Shown in pieces: positions 37,030 to 48,720 of a DNA stretch of 64,000 bases. The first letter of the stretch is position 1. Each line of letters opens with the position of its first letter. Origin of the DNA: Lycorma delicatula (taxonomy: Eukaryota; Arthropoda; Insecta; Hemiptera; Fulgoridae); assembly GCF_047948215.1 (NCBI RefSeq), contig NC_134456.1, forward strand, positions 66,738,029 through 66,802,028. Reading direction: 5' to 3'. The notes beneath the pieces are model-generated. The model made no database searches. It saw nothing but the letters and a program-made list of their open reading frames with translations, and was not told where the DNA came from. The position numbers and the translations under genes were made by a program.

Positions 37030-37343
37030 AGAAATCATTATTGAACCCATCGGGTTGGTCTAGTGGTGAACTAGTCATCGCAAATCAGCAGATTTCGAAG
37101 ACGAGAGTTTTAAGGTACAAATTCTAGTAAAGCCAACTACCTTTATACGGATTTGAATACTAGTTCGTGGATACCAGTCTTCTTTGGTGGTTGGGTTTCA
37201 ATTAACCACATATCTTAGGAATGGTCGACCTGAGATTGTACAAGACTATACACTTCATTTACATTTATACATATCATGCTCTGAAGTAATTTCTTTACGG
37301 TGGTTCCGGAGACTAAACAGAAAAAGAAAGAAATCATTATTGA
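37030..37343 (+). repeat. tRNA-derived SINE, family A, copy 3, with 15-bp target-site duplication
   Basis: The SINE body (37045-37328) is bounded by the perfect direct repeat agaaatcattattga at 37030-37044 and 37329-37343. Box A is tggtctagtgg (37056-37066), followed by a degenerate box B near 37112. The body and the aaaaagaaag tail match the other copies. An intact target-site duplication of this length is the signature of LINE-mediated retroposition and shows both true ends. The plus-strand frame at 37184-37369 is incidental to the repeat. Confidence 0.95.
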
Positions 37344-37523
37344 TAGTTGAATTTCATGGATTTTCGTGAAAATCTTGTAACCTCAGTTTGGTCTAGATTT
37401 AATTTTATAAGATTTACAGGGTACCGTGTATCTTGTCAATATCTATTTGCACCGGTACAAAATCATAATAATTCCTCACCTTTGCAATTCAGATCGTCAA
37501 CAAACAGCAAATTGTTTGACTGA

Positions 37524-37799
37524 ATGACATTTCCGACATCGTTAACAAAGACGTTAAATAAGAAAGTTGCAAGATGTAAGCGAAGATTCCTTTTCAACTA
37601 TCACGAAATTCTTTCCAAGATGACAGCGGCAATTAGGGAGAAAGTAGAACGGGAACTTGTGGGATTTCCAGCCCATCTTCGGGTGAAACTAAGCAGAAGA
37701 GCTCTTCACATACAGCACTTCACTATAGCACAGCTCTTAACCCAGATTTATTTACAGAGTGTGAGATCAAATATAATGGAATGTTTCCAACGAAAATAA
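37524..37799 (+). pseudogene. Unidentified frame at the start of the retrotransposon relic
   Basis: The 91-codon open frame encodes a basic, soluble-looking segment (KMTAAIREKVERELVGFPAH, LSRRALHIQHFTIAQLLTQI). I do not recognise a domain. It may be an upstream part of the retrotransposon downstream, since composition and strand agree, but the catalytic reverse-transcriptase motif that should lie between was not found. It may also be an independent fragment. Confidence 0.35.
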
Positions 37800-38429
37800 C
37801 CGGTGTCCTGAAGTTGTGGGTGATTAGAAGCACAAATAAAATCATACGATGTCAATTGGCTGCTTGCCAATAGAGTAAAGCACGTGACCACAATTCAAGA
37901 CCTTTACGACTTGTGTTTATTGATACCATCTAGGTGATTGTGAAATGGCTAGCTTATCGGTGAAACTGCCGAGCGGAACATTCCAAAGCCTCTAGGTTGG
38001 GAGACCGGGTTAAGCAAAAGGGTTGACAGGCTGAGGAAAGATGACGTCAACTGATCACATTTGTGAGGTCAGCTAACCCCAGTCGAAGGGTTCGAACTGT
38101 GGCTAAGTTCACAATTCAAATTCAAAAGAACTTGGAGAACAACTCGGTCACTAAGATCCTAGATCTTCTGAAGCAGCCTAATTGTATTATCGAATTTTAT
38201 ACGTCGTAATAAATTGAGTAATTTACGGTACGAACAAAACCATTTGTTCGGTAATAATCAGTATACATTTAAAAACAACAGCAAACAAAAAATCAGGAGA
38301 AGGCTCAGGATCACACGATACCAGATGAAGAAGAACATTAGAATTTTGGACTTCAGAACTGAGATTAACCATGACTATGCCAAAATATTCTAAGACCTGA
38401 ATTCAATGAAGAGTGAGTACTGTTATGAT

Positions 38430-39330
38430 ATCGCAATTGAATGGGCATAATAAAATAAGGGCCGAGAATACATTAGCAGTTCTACTAGTTGCCTACGGCA
38501 TCAGGAACCTGAAATGGATGTGAACGGATTTGATAGGGTTAAACAGATGCTCATAGAATTCACCTAACGACACGACCATCACCTGTGGAGTTCTTCTGCT
38601 CGCTTCCATACACCAGGGGAAAGGCAGAAAGAGGTGTCGTCGATTGGCTCCTCAAGATCATTGAAATAGTGGCTCAAGAAACTGTTTTCTGAAACTGAGG
38701 GTTTTTATGTTTTGTGATTCAAGACTCTGTTATCGGCACGATAAGTTATCGAAAGCACATAGTCATGAGTATCACGATACTTACGGACCAGTGTCATTTA
38801 TGTGCCATTACGAATGAATCAATTCATCACTTGATCGTGGAATGCCAGGTATTAAGACGAAAAAGTACACGTTCTGCTACAACAGTGTAGCAAGAATCCT
38901 CATTCAAAACATCACCCTTAACCTAGGACTCCTCGAGAAGACTCCAGTACTATTCTGTGATGGAGAACGATCGCTGTAAGATTGTGATGGAGCACAACCG
39001 CCTTGATATTTTTGTGGTAATAAAGTAGATCAACAGAATTATTGAGGTTGTTATATCACTAGTTTGTAATTTAAAGGAAAAAATTCTGAAAAGATCTCCA
39101 AATACCAAGATTTGGGAAATCAGATCAGGGGGATCTAGATCCAGATTAAAGTGAAAGTATTACCGACAATTATTGGCGCACTAGTATGGGTTACTCACTC
39201 TGCAGGGTTAGTGAACACTGTAGACATTTCCCCTAACCTGTATCTTACCATGCAGAAGTCCATAATTTTGGATACGTGCGTATTGGTTACGAAATATATC
39301 ACTTCTGACCTAGCGTACTGAAAGATCAAT
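38430..39330 (+). pseudogene. Retrotransposon polyprotein C-terminal remnant with CCHC knuckle
   Basis: Blocks recovered in different frames, in family order: NTLAVLLVAYGIRNLKWM near 38471-38525 (family form NT.AVPVL.YS.G...W), a zinc knuckle CHLCAITNESIHHLIVEC at 38792-38845 (C-x2-C-x8-H-x4-C), NSVARILIQNITLNLGLLEK near 38881-38940, LDIFVVIK near 39003-39026 (possible remnant of the PD motif of a restriction-like nuclease), KYQDLGNQIRG near 39100-39130, VKVLPTIIGAL near 39150-39182, and VDISPNLYLTMQKSIILDTC near 39220-39279. The order is the same as in insect elements that end in a PD-(D/E)xK-like domain. Several stops and shifts separate the blocks. The catalytic reverse-transcriptase box was not found. 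Confidence 0.65.
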
Positions 39331-39480
39331 AGAAACAGCTGCTCCCAGCGTCTGCTATAATAGCCATTCGATACTTAACCCAATACACTCCTCTTTAGGA
39401 TATTAATACCCTTCCATAGGAAAAGAAGAATCCAGAAACCATTCTTTGCTTAAGCTGGCTGGGGCCTTTTTCCAGCATTT

Positions 39481-39872
39481 AAGCTGTTTAAAATAAAATA
39501 ATAATGTATATTTATAAAGTTTTTAGTTAAATGATATAATCTGGTCAAATCTTTCTCGTACCCCATATACTAACATGTGTGGATTGTCATAAATATCAAC
39601 CAGTTACGCGCGCGCGTGCAGGTAAAATTAATATTGTTTTTCATTTATCCATAATCAAACTCAGTCATAGACATTAGTAGAACATGATTTTATATAAATT
39701 TGTTTCACGAAACAACAGAAATCACCTCAATGCCATTAATAAAAAAAAAAAAAACGAATCGACATAGTACGATGATTTTTTAAAATTATTTCTTCACTTT
39801 TTAAAAATAATTCACGTTTTGTTTGCTTCAATCTTTATTCTTGTGGGCATTTTTAATAGTCCAAGCAAATAC
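39481..39872. other. AT-rich DNA, nothing recognised
   Basis: A short gcgcgcgtg patch near 39608 and a poly-A run near 39743 are the only marked features. Confidence 0.5.
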
Positions 39873-40374
39873 GCTTAGAGAAAAAATATTGTTACCTGGA
39901 CTTTTATAAGTGGAAATGGTAAATGGACATAATAAACGCAAAAAAATAAATGCATGAGCAGAAGTGGTGGAGAGGTGATTTGGGAGGTTGAAAAAAAATT
40001 TTTCAACACAAAAGATGTAGATCATGCAAAAATCTAAAAATTTTGAAGAGGTTACTTTTTTTTACATAACCTCAAAATTTCCGAGAAAAATGCGAAAAAT
40101 CTTTTCTTTTTTTTCGTTTTTTATTTTTTATTTCCGCAAAAATAATTTAATTTTTGACGAAGCTTGGTGATAGTATACCTTTTCGTATCTTAAATAACCA
40201 CAAATTTTTTTGACGTCAACTTTCGCCGGAAATCGCAATAATACCATTTTCCACCCCTCTTCAAATCAACCATCTACTAGCCCCGCTTACGCATTTATTT
40301 TTTTACGTTTATTATAAGCCCCTTTACCGTTTCTACTTATAAAAGTCCAGGTAATACTTTTTTCCCACTCTAAA
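39873..40374. mobile_element. MITE with terminal inverted repeats of about 100 bp
   Basis: The left end (ttagag ... gttacctggacttttataag, then ggaaatggtaaatgg, aataaacgcaaaaaaataaa) is matched in inverted orientation at the right end (ttatttttttacgtttatta, cctttaccgtttctac, ttataaaagtccaggtaata, ... ctctaa). Similarity continues inward for roughly 100 bases on each side. The middle has no gene and holds a small inverted repeat (gaggtta ... taacctc, near 40046-40070). The minus-strand frame at 39828-40025 is incidental. Size, long terminal repeats and lack of coding fit a miniature inverted-repeat element. I could not fix the target duplication. Confidence 0.88.
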
Positions 40375-40607
40375 TGAGTTATTTCGATCGGTCAATACAT
40401 AGTTTGTATCGAGAAAGGTTTAATTTTATATTTTGTTAGAACTGTCAGCTAAAATAGAGAAAATGTAAGTAATTATGGTAATACAAGATTGAGGTAATAA
40501 TGATTTACTCATATTTTAGAAAATAAATTGTGTAGATTATTTTTACATTTATGTAACATTATTAAATAAATGAGTAATATTTAAAGTATAAAAAATTTAT
40601 TCGGTCT
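40375..40607. other. AT-rich spacer
   Basis: Nothing recognised. Confidence 0.4.
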
Positions 40608-40690
40608 GGGCGGGACTTGAACACGATCGCCCGGTCGACTCGGTACCTGGTGCGTTAAGTCTCGCGGCTACAAAGTCTGCCGACCGAACA
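40608..40690 (-). repeat. tRNA-like sequence, probably a SINE head
   Basis: On the minus strand, a box A-like string (tagccgcgagac) and a box B-like string (gtgttcaagtcccg) are spaced as in a tRNA, and the two ends (cggtcgg and agaccga) could pair as a stem. The extra length between the boxes and the imperfect arms argue against a working tRNA. It is unlike SINE families A and B in this window. It may be a third SINE type or a tRNA pseudogene. Confidence 0.45.
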
Positions 40691-41800
40691 AGCAAAATCC
40701 TCTATTACCGGCACCTCTATTATAATGCCTGTATTACCGACACACCAAGCCAATTAAATACGATGTGCGCGTGCGTTTTAGTCAGAATCATTGAATGAAA
40801 TAAAAGAAAATATATTATATTTAAATAAAATTATAAATATTTTAAATTATGTAGTATGTAACCCGTGCATCAAAAAAAATTGCGGTTGTCGCCTTTATTT
40901 TTATTACATTGGAACTAAATATAAAATTTAACAAAACAACAAAATTAGAAATTTTCTTTAACAATGTGGAGAGCCCCCATGCCGAAAATTCAAGATTTAT
41001 ATTAAATATTTTTTAAAGAAAATAAATAAGTAATGAACATGAAGACACTGATATACAATACTATTTGTATTTTACTTTTTAATATTCTGGTTAAACATTT
41101 TTTTAAACAGTATGTACATTTTTTAGTAAGTGACTAATATTTAGTTGATTTCCGTTTAAAAATCAAAGATATTTAAAAAAGAAGATATTTTTAAATGTTT
41201 ATAGAAATCTGAATTAGTTGGTCATTATGAAGGTTAAAATTAAATTATTATTAAAATTAAAATACTTTAATAGACAAATAAATTTTAATAAAACTTTACA
41301 CGGTTATTTTTTTATTCATATAATTATATGAATTGTATATGTTATAATTCATGTAACACATAATAGTAGTCCTCACATAATATTAGTAGTCAACATTTTG
41401 GGATGATGATTTACTCTTGTTTTCTAAAAAAATATTAATCTTGGAAAGCCTGAAAGTTTTTTAAAACTAATCTCACTAAATCCCATTAACTTTTCTTCCA
41501 TTTTTATTTAACAATTTTTTTAAATGCGTAAATAACATTTGAGTTATTTTATATTACAAGAGTTTGAAGAGGCTTGGTGCTCCATTTTTATATATCAAGT
41601 TTATAAGTGAATAAAACTCCACAGTTATAAATGGAAAATTTACACAGAAATAAAACTAATCGAAAAAGGAACACTTAAGAAAACACTTCTTAACCGTAAA
41701 AAAGAAAGGTTTTACAAGTGATAAAATTAAAAATTTTAAAAACCCACAAAGCATTTTGAAGAAACATATCTACTGCAGCGCTCCCTGGAAGGCTTAACAG
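40691..41800. other. AT-rich DNA, nothing firm
   Basis: A phrase near 40860 (cccgtgcatcaaaaaaa) resembles one near 11590. No gene was recognised. Confidence 0.4.
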
Positions 41801-41839
41801 TAAAACTAATTTAAGAACCGTAAAACTAATCTAAGAAAC

Positions 41840-41965
41840 TGCTCTGAGGTGGTACCTATATTAGGTAATGTAAAAAATTGCATCAAAATCGGTTCAGTAG
41901 TTTTTGAGGAAAATTATATACACTCACAAAACCTCTTACCCACGGTTTGGGGTAAGAGGTTCGTT
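41840..41965 (+). repeat. Repeat relic with a perfect 12-bp hairpin
   Basis: The phrase gcatcaaaatcggttcagta, common in insect interspersed repeats, is followed by a hairpin: stem aacctcttaccc (41930-41941) and gggtaagaggtt (41950-41961) with an 8-base loop. A GC-rich hairpin near the end of a repeat is seen in Helitron-type elements, but the CTRR end expected there was not identified. Confidence 0.4.
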
Positions 41966-44900
41966 CCATCAAAGGTAAAAATTAATTTTAATAAATTAAA
42001 AAATATTTTAAATATTTTTTTTTTATACAATGGCTACTAGTAGCAGCAAGCTGTAAATAAAAATTACTTATATAGATTATATTTATCAATAATAATACTG
42101 GTAATAATATAAGCAATAACATGTTGAAATGTTTACATAACACTAATATCTGAAAAATATTACGAAATTTTTAAAACGTTTTTTTACTAGATTATTCTTT
42201 CTTGTGTTATTACTAGATAGTTTTTTTTTTTGTTTCCTGGTTAGTTATTGATTTACCAAATTCTTATGAATATATTATGTAGGTGTATATAATATGATCG
42301 TATACTGTAGTTTTATTGTATTGCAGATTCAAACAATGAAATGATAATAATAGAATTTATAATAACAAACGAGGAAATCGAAGATGCGATAAAAAAAAGC
42401 ATGACAAGTAACGTACCTTTATGTTTTCTACGTACTAAATATTAGGGACGGCAATAAATTTACGTTTTGAATTGTTGTTTAAAAAAAAATACTACGCACT
42501 AAGAGAAAGGTTTAAATTTAATACATAACGACCGTTGTTATGAATACATCTATTAAATAATCTCGTAAGTAATATTGTTAAACAAGAATTGTAATTTTTG
42601 TTGTAGATTGGAAAATCAAAATTTTTAATGATGTAACAAATTCAGATTACCTTACATCTTAATTTTACTTTCACAATATGTCTATTAAATAATATATGTT
42701 AGTATAAATGTCAATAGAATAATATAAATGTTAACCTAATATGCGTTAGCGTATTTGTATATCGTGAATGTACGTTTTATATTAATGTATGTACGTGTGT
42801 ATTTACACACATGGTTATGTATACAGGTTATGTGTATGCATTTGTGGACATGATAATTTGCACGCATGTAATACACGAATTATTGTTTAGTTGAGCAATG
42901 AATTTTAATACATTTTATTGAAGGAAACGAAATAGAAAACATGTACCTTAAACTCATTTTATAATTTTTGAATAATAATAAAATAAAAGTATATTAATAA
43001 TTTTTTAACGACAAACTAAACCAAATTTACAATTTAAAGATGATTTGGTTATGATAAAATGTTTTTAGTTGGTCTTATCTTTAGCGAGTTTTATTTGGAA
43101 AGGTAACAGCTTGACAAAATTCTGGGGATTTTTTTCAGTCGGGGGACATATATTTAGGATTGATTCTCAAAGTGTATTAAATTTTAATCATGTCAGAGGT
43201 ATTATATGTTTTTGAAAATCTTAAGTTGGTTAGTTGTTGATTTTTGAGTGTTTATATGAAATGTATAAGATTAAAATGAAATTTTATCGTATTGTAAAAA
43301 AAAGAATCAATTAAATATTAAAGTAGTAGGACGTAATATACCAAAGTTTTATTTTTAAGGGAGTAAGATTACAAAGGTTGGATGAAGTAGGGTTAAGATC
43401 AAAACCAGTCCGCTAAAAATAAGGAAACATTCATACAAAAAAAGTCTGCTAGAATCAAATACAAATTAAATTTTATTAGATTAGATTCTAATTTTTAATT
43501 AAAACGTTACTTTTAATAATATTTGTTTGACTTTAGTGCATTATAGTAGCGGTGTATGGAAGGATTATGATAAATTTTCAGAGTGAAAATTGAAATCAGG
43601 TTAAGAAAATAATTCCCTTCTTAATCTATGCAAACATGAACAGCTTCATAGTCTAGTAATTACAACTAGCTTTCTTTTGCAGATTATTTCTATTTACAGT
43701 GATTATTTTTCTAAATATCTATAATTTTCTTTAGAGGAGAGATGTTAGTGGCAGATCTTACAGACAATAAGAATTAATTGGTAGCCATATATCAAGATAC
43801 CAAGGTATGGCTAATTTAGTGATCTGTAGAGAGTAATCACTGTACTAGTATAGAAAGACTGGGATTGGGATTTATTAATAAAACTGAGAATGTAGGATTC
43901 GTATAAAAAAAAAAAGACACATGATGTTTTATAAAGCGACAACAGCTAGAGATATAATAACGTGTATTTCTTTTTTTCAAAGAGTGTGACTTTAAATAAC
44001 ATGTCATTATAGGTCATTAATTGGTTCATGGTGTTGTTTAAAATTTACGATCTGTTTGTCTAAAGTCAAATTTTGTGAACCTGTTTAGTCTATGTACAAG
44101 ACAATATCTTAAACCATATACATACAGTGTCATGTATTCCTAGTTTCGAAAAAGGTAAACATCTTGAAAAAAATCTTAAAATCTTGTTTGCTGAAGTAAA
44201 AAAAAAAATATTTATATATATCAACCAACAATCACTTCACATGAAAACGCAGAGGAAAAAGTGCAGTGCTGAAGGATGCAGTATTATTATTGAAAAAAAT
44301 TACATGTAAATAAATATGTTTAACAACAGTGTTTATTTGCTTCGGTTTTTAATTATAAGAGATTATTTGTATAATTTCATCTTCAGTTTCTTAACTGCAC
44401 GATAAAAAAAATATTTTTCCCTAAAGATATTTACAATATGATCGTTACATTATTTACGTATTAGATATGTAATTAACTTTTATTACTCTACTTATGTATA
44501 TTTATTGCGATGTAATGCCTCCAAAATTTATGTTACACAACATTATTTATTAACATATGATTACTTTTAACATTTTTGTAAGTTTTGGTTATTATGATCA
44601 CGATTACTTTGATTCATGTAGTCCACAAACAGTATATCCATTCAATTAACAAATATATGCTTCTCAAATAAATGAGAAGAGATTTAAAATTAAACTAGCT
44701 TTGGTTCATTCAAATAGAATTAAAATCTTTTAAAAGAGTAATAAAAATGAATTAACATAAGATCTGAAACACAACAGTATTTTTTAATTAAGGATTTTGA
44801 TCAAAAAAGGGGGAATAAATCCTTACTTTCAGGGAATCAGAAAGGATGTTACCTGTCATTAATAGAACAAAGAAAATCTTAGTAATAATTATTAATACGT

Positions 44901-46479
44901 ACCTGTTTTTCAAATTATTTCTTTCATTTTGTAATAATTTCAATTAGAAAAATATTTATATAAAATATTCATCTATTTGTTTTCTTAAACGAAGGTAATT
45001 TCCCGAATTCAATCCTAGAATTTATTATTATTATCATCATCATTTTTTTATATGTTCATGCCACAAAAGTCTCCTAAATTATTCTTTATTTTTATTCCTA
45101 AAATCATACTTTTATTTAAACAAATGAAAACACTTAGGTCTTAAATAATTTGGTACATCCATACGCGTGAAAAAAGTTTACACGTAAAATTTTTCTATAT
45201 TTATCAACACTCATCGGAATATTCTTATTTAGTTAACCCTTCTAATAAAAAAATTTGTTCTGGCTAGATAGCATACAAAAAAGTAATTTTTTTTTTATTT
45301 CAAAACCATTTCCATCAATATATCACACATTTCTGTACGAACATTACTTAATTTCCCAGAGCACAAACAATTAAAACTTATGCAAATATTTTGAAGTGGA
45401 CTGTTAAATATGTACTCTTTTTACTTTTTTATTACGTAAGAAAACTTTGTATGGAATTTATCAGAATTTTTTGATTATGTGTACGCAGAAAGTATGTGCG
45501 TTTGTGTAAAAAAAAAAACTAACTAGAAGATCGTGATAATAAGTGAATAAAATATCTTTTTCTTTCAACTTATTGTACATTTAACCTTGTTCTAAAAATT
45601 AATTTATTACTGTACTGTTAAATCAAAATATTTACATTTAATATTTAAATTTTATAAATACGTGTATCCTCAGTAATTTCAGTTTGTTATTTATGATTGT
45701 TCAACATGTTTTTCTTATTTCATCTTTTTTTAAATTAATTGTATTTAGTCATTTATTTAAAACATAAATTGCTTTTTAATTTAATGTGATAAAATTATGC
45801 ACATATAAATAAATAAGGTCACGTTGTCCTCGTTTAGAATTTTTTTTTACAGTGTACAAACTTAATGACCTATCGTGAAAAGTAGCGTCAGTGGTTGACC
45901 ATTGCTTTACGTTACAGAACTTTAATAATTTTTTAACAGTACTGTAAGCTATTTCCTCGTAAAGTAAAGTCTATTAGAATTATTACGTTTTCCATACTTC
46001 ATCATATACGTAGGATGTTTAATTATATATTCTCGTAAAACTAATTTTACTGCATACGCATTTCCATTTTATTTATTGAAAAAAAAGATAAGAAACAACT
46101 GCTTTTGTAAAAGTAATAACTATTTATGCGTTCACATTACTTGTTGCAATTTGCTATTTATTTTTATTTAATGTACTCAAATCATTGTGAATATTTTATT
46201 ATTTAATTTAGTGTTTATTTATTAATTAAAATAAATATATTGTGTCAATATGAAGAAAATTTATTCTTTAAAATTGAAAAACTCCTCTGAATTCGAATTA
46301 TAATATATGTTATGGAGAAAAAATATTTCCCTCAACCCCGTTATTTTGATTTTATTATTAAGAGTAGTTTGCAGATTATTCGTTTAAATATCTTTACACC
46401 CGTATCTTACATAATTTCTGTAGACATAAAAAATTAAGGATTTTCTATAATTTAGTCCACCAATAGATTTCTTGTAATT
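41966..46479. other. AT-rich DNA, nothing recognised
   Basis: Long AT-rich sequence with poly-A and poly-T runs. The open frame at 44127-44309 (plus) shows no motif. Confidence 0.5.
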
Positions 46480-46900
46480 CTCATTAGACAATTCAATGAT
46501 GTCCCCCAAAAAATCATCGGGGAGTACACTCAGTCTAGAATTGGATGCAATATTCTCTTTTCCACTTTAACCGCGGTCATTCGGTACCGGTCATAGAGCA
46601 TCCTTTCCACTAGTATCGGTGGTATCGGAGGAAGAAGATACAATCTCCAAGATTTCAAACTCACTGTCTTCAGGAGTTAGAGGCCGTAAGGAGAATGAAA
46701 AAGAAGTAAAAATGATGACCTAAGGGTAAAACTAGGCGATAAACAAAAAAGATTAAGTAATAAATTAAGAGGACTAGTTTTATGCTTTTTTGTGCGTTTT
46801 GTAATTTTTTTGTCCTCCTTTTTTTATTTTTTGTATGGGAAAAGAACTAATGACCATAGCAGTTGATGCCCGTACCCCTGAAGAAAAAAAATAACAATAA
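46480..46900 (+). repeat. Possible LINE 3' end fragment
   Basis: A GC-richer patch (gtcccccaaaaaatcatcgg ... gcggtcattcggtaccggtc) is followed by tgaccatagcagttgatgcc and cgtacccctgaag, then an A-rich tail aaaaaaaataacaataata. Layout and composition resemble the 3' untranslated end of a non-LTR retrotransposon. No coding block supports it. Confidence 0.4.
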
Positions 46901-48387
46901 TATTTAGATAAAATGATATCTAGAATTTCAGTTGGAGCTATATTAACGCTGCCTAGATGTTATGCAAAATGCTCTGGAGCCTCGTCCTTAAACAACGACT
47001 AATATCTAAAAGAAAATACATAACTATTTGACATATCTTTAAGATTTGTACTGGTTTTTATTCACTTCACTAATTTTCTGGCAAGGCGCTCGAGCACGGA
47101 TGGTTTGTAAAATTAGTTGTGCCTCGCTGCTTTTAAATATGTTAAACAGGAAAAAATTTATTAGACAAATAACATTAAAACCATTTTAATATTAAAATGA
47201 ATATTAATTTTTAAAATAAAAAATCCGATTTATAAATTATTATTACTAATGTTGTTTTACGTTTCACATGTTAGTGGATATCAGCATTTGGAATAACTTT
47301 ATGCTTATTTGTTACGTATAATTAAACCCGTGACTTCAGAAAAGGATAGTTTCTCTAAAGCACGTAACATTTCTTTTACGTATAACAAATCTATTAAGTT
47401 ATAACGTCACTTAGTAGTGGTGTACTGTTTTTTATATTTATAAAAACATAAGGTTTTCGAGAGCAATCGAGCATAACAGTATTTTAATTTCTTTATTATT
47501 TTTTTTTTTTACGTCGATTTGAAATTAATAATAATATTCAAAAAATAATCTAAAAAACTATTATATCATAATGGATTTACAGATCATCTTTGATGTGATA
47601 TATTTAAAACACCTGATAAAACCAGTTTTTGCGAGATTATTATTTGATAAATTGCAATAAATAACTGTTATTTATATTGATCCAGTCACAGAACACTTTC
47701 GTTTGTTCTGCCTTGGCATTTCTAGTTTATTATCGTGAGTGTGAACAGAACTGCATTGTAATTGCACCGATGCGCTCTCCTCTTCACTATTATCAGCTGA
47801 ATAGAATTCTAATAACGCACCACCGCCCTGTTTGAACTTATAGTAATAACCTATTTACTCCCACTTTTATTTTTGAATTCATGATATAATAAATAATATA
47901 TTATAAGAGAGCAATTATTTAGGTCATTTAATTTTCTGTTTGAACAACATATTGCATATAGCTCTTAAAATTATTTATTGGTAAAAGTATTTTAAATTAC
48001 TTAAATGATTTTTTATCTCCTAAATATATTTTTCTCACAGATGTTATGTTTTAAATAGAATATTACGTGACCCGTACCCTTACTTCATTATTTTTATTAA
48101 TCTACTTCTAGTATGTTTTCATAACATTTACCCGTCACTTTTCACTTTCTTTACTCTTCATTTGATATTAATATGTTACCATTCACTCGTATTATTGGAG
48201 TTTAATATTACGAAATAGATGGAAGTACTGTGATAACTCGAAATAGATATCATCGCACTCTTTTCCTAACAACTAAAATGTTAAATTTGTAATTATACAG
48301 TAAATTTGAAAAATTATTATTTTCCTGCATTGCCAATTTAGTCATTTAGGAGTTTGATGCAATAGTCTAATAAAAAAGCACTCATCT
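46901..48387. other. AT-rich DNA, nothing recognised
   Basis: A slightly GC-richer piece at 47680-47840 was translated on both strands without finding a motif. Confidence 0.45.
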
Positions 48388-48720
48388 CTGTGACGGAATA
48401 GTAGCGTCTCGGCCTTGCATCCATAATTCTGGGGGGGGGGGGGGGGGTTGAATACCGGTCAGATGTGGCATTCTTCATGTGGATGTTTTTTCATACGTTA
48501 CAAAATGCCAGTTTGATATTTCCAAGTACAAGCTTCTGCAGGACCGACCCCAGAGGAAGAGAAACTGTGAGATATGAGTTTTAGTCGGTAGGGTGCGGGT
48601 ACACATATGCTCTTAATAACATCTAACCGAACCCGTGCGAGTCCGACACTACCCCATTTATGGGGGGTGCGTAAATGGCATTGCTTATCTATTACAAAAC
48701 ACAAAAAAAAGTACAAGCTT
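48388..48720 (+). repeat. tRNA-derived SINE, family B, copy 1
   Basis: The head reads tagtagcgtctcggcc, then cttgcatcc, a run of about 18 G at 48431-48448, a box B-like ggttgaataccggtcag and tgtggcattcttcatg, corresponding to a SINE with gttcgaatcccggtcaggca. The body continues through tctgcaggaccgaccccagag. A short direct repeat agtacaagcttc (near 48526 and 48710) may be a target duplication or internal. The minus-strand frame at 48498-48716 is incidental. The G run has probably expanded within the copy. Confidence 0.65.

Larger units (their letters stand above)
37480..39480 (+). mobile_element. Decayed non-LTR retrotransposon with terminal nuclease-like region
   Basis: A 2-kb GC-richer island contains the C-terminal part of a retrotransposon polyprotein in broken frames (listed separately), preceded by an unidentified 91-codon frame. 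No terminal repeats are present, as expected for a non-LTR element. The 3' end near 39480 passes into AT-rich sequence without a clear tail. Its coding blocks resemble insect elements whose last domain follows a CCHC knuckle, as in R2/R4-type restriction-like endonuclease elements; that class is an inference. Confidence 0.65.
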
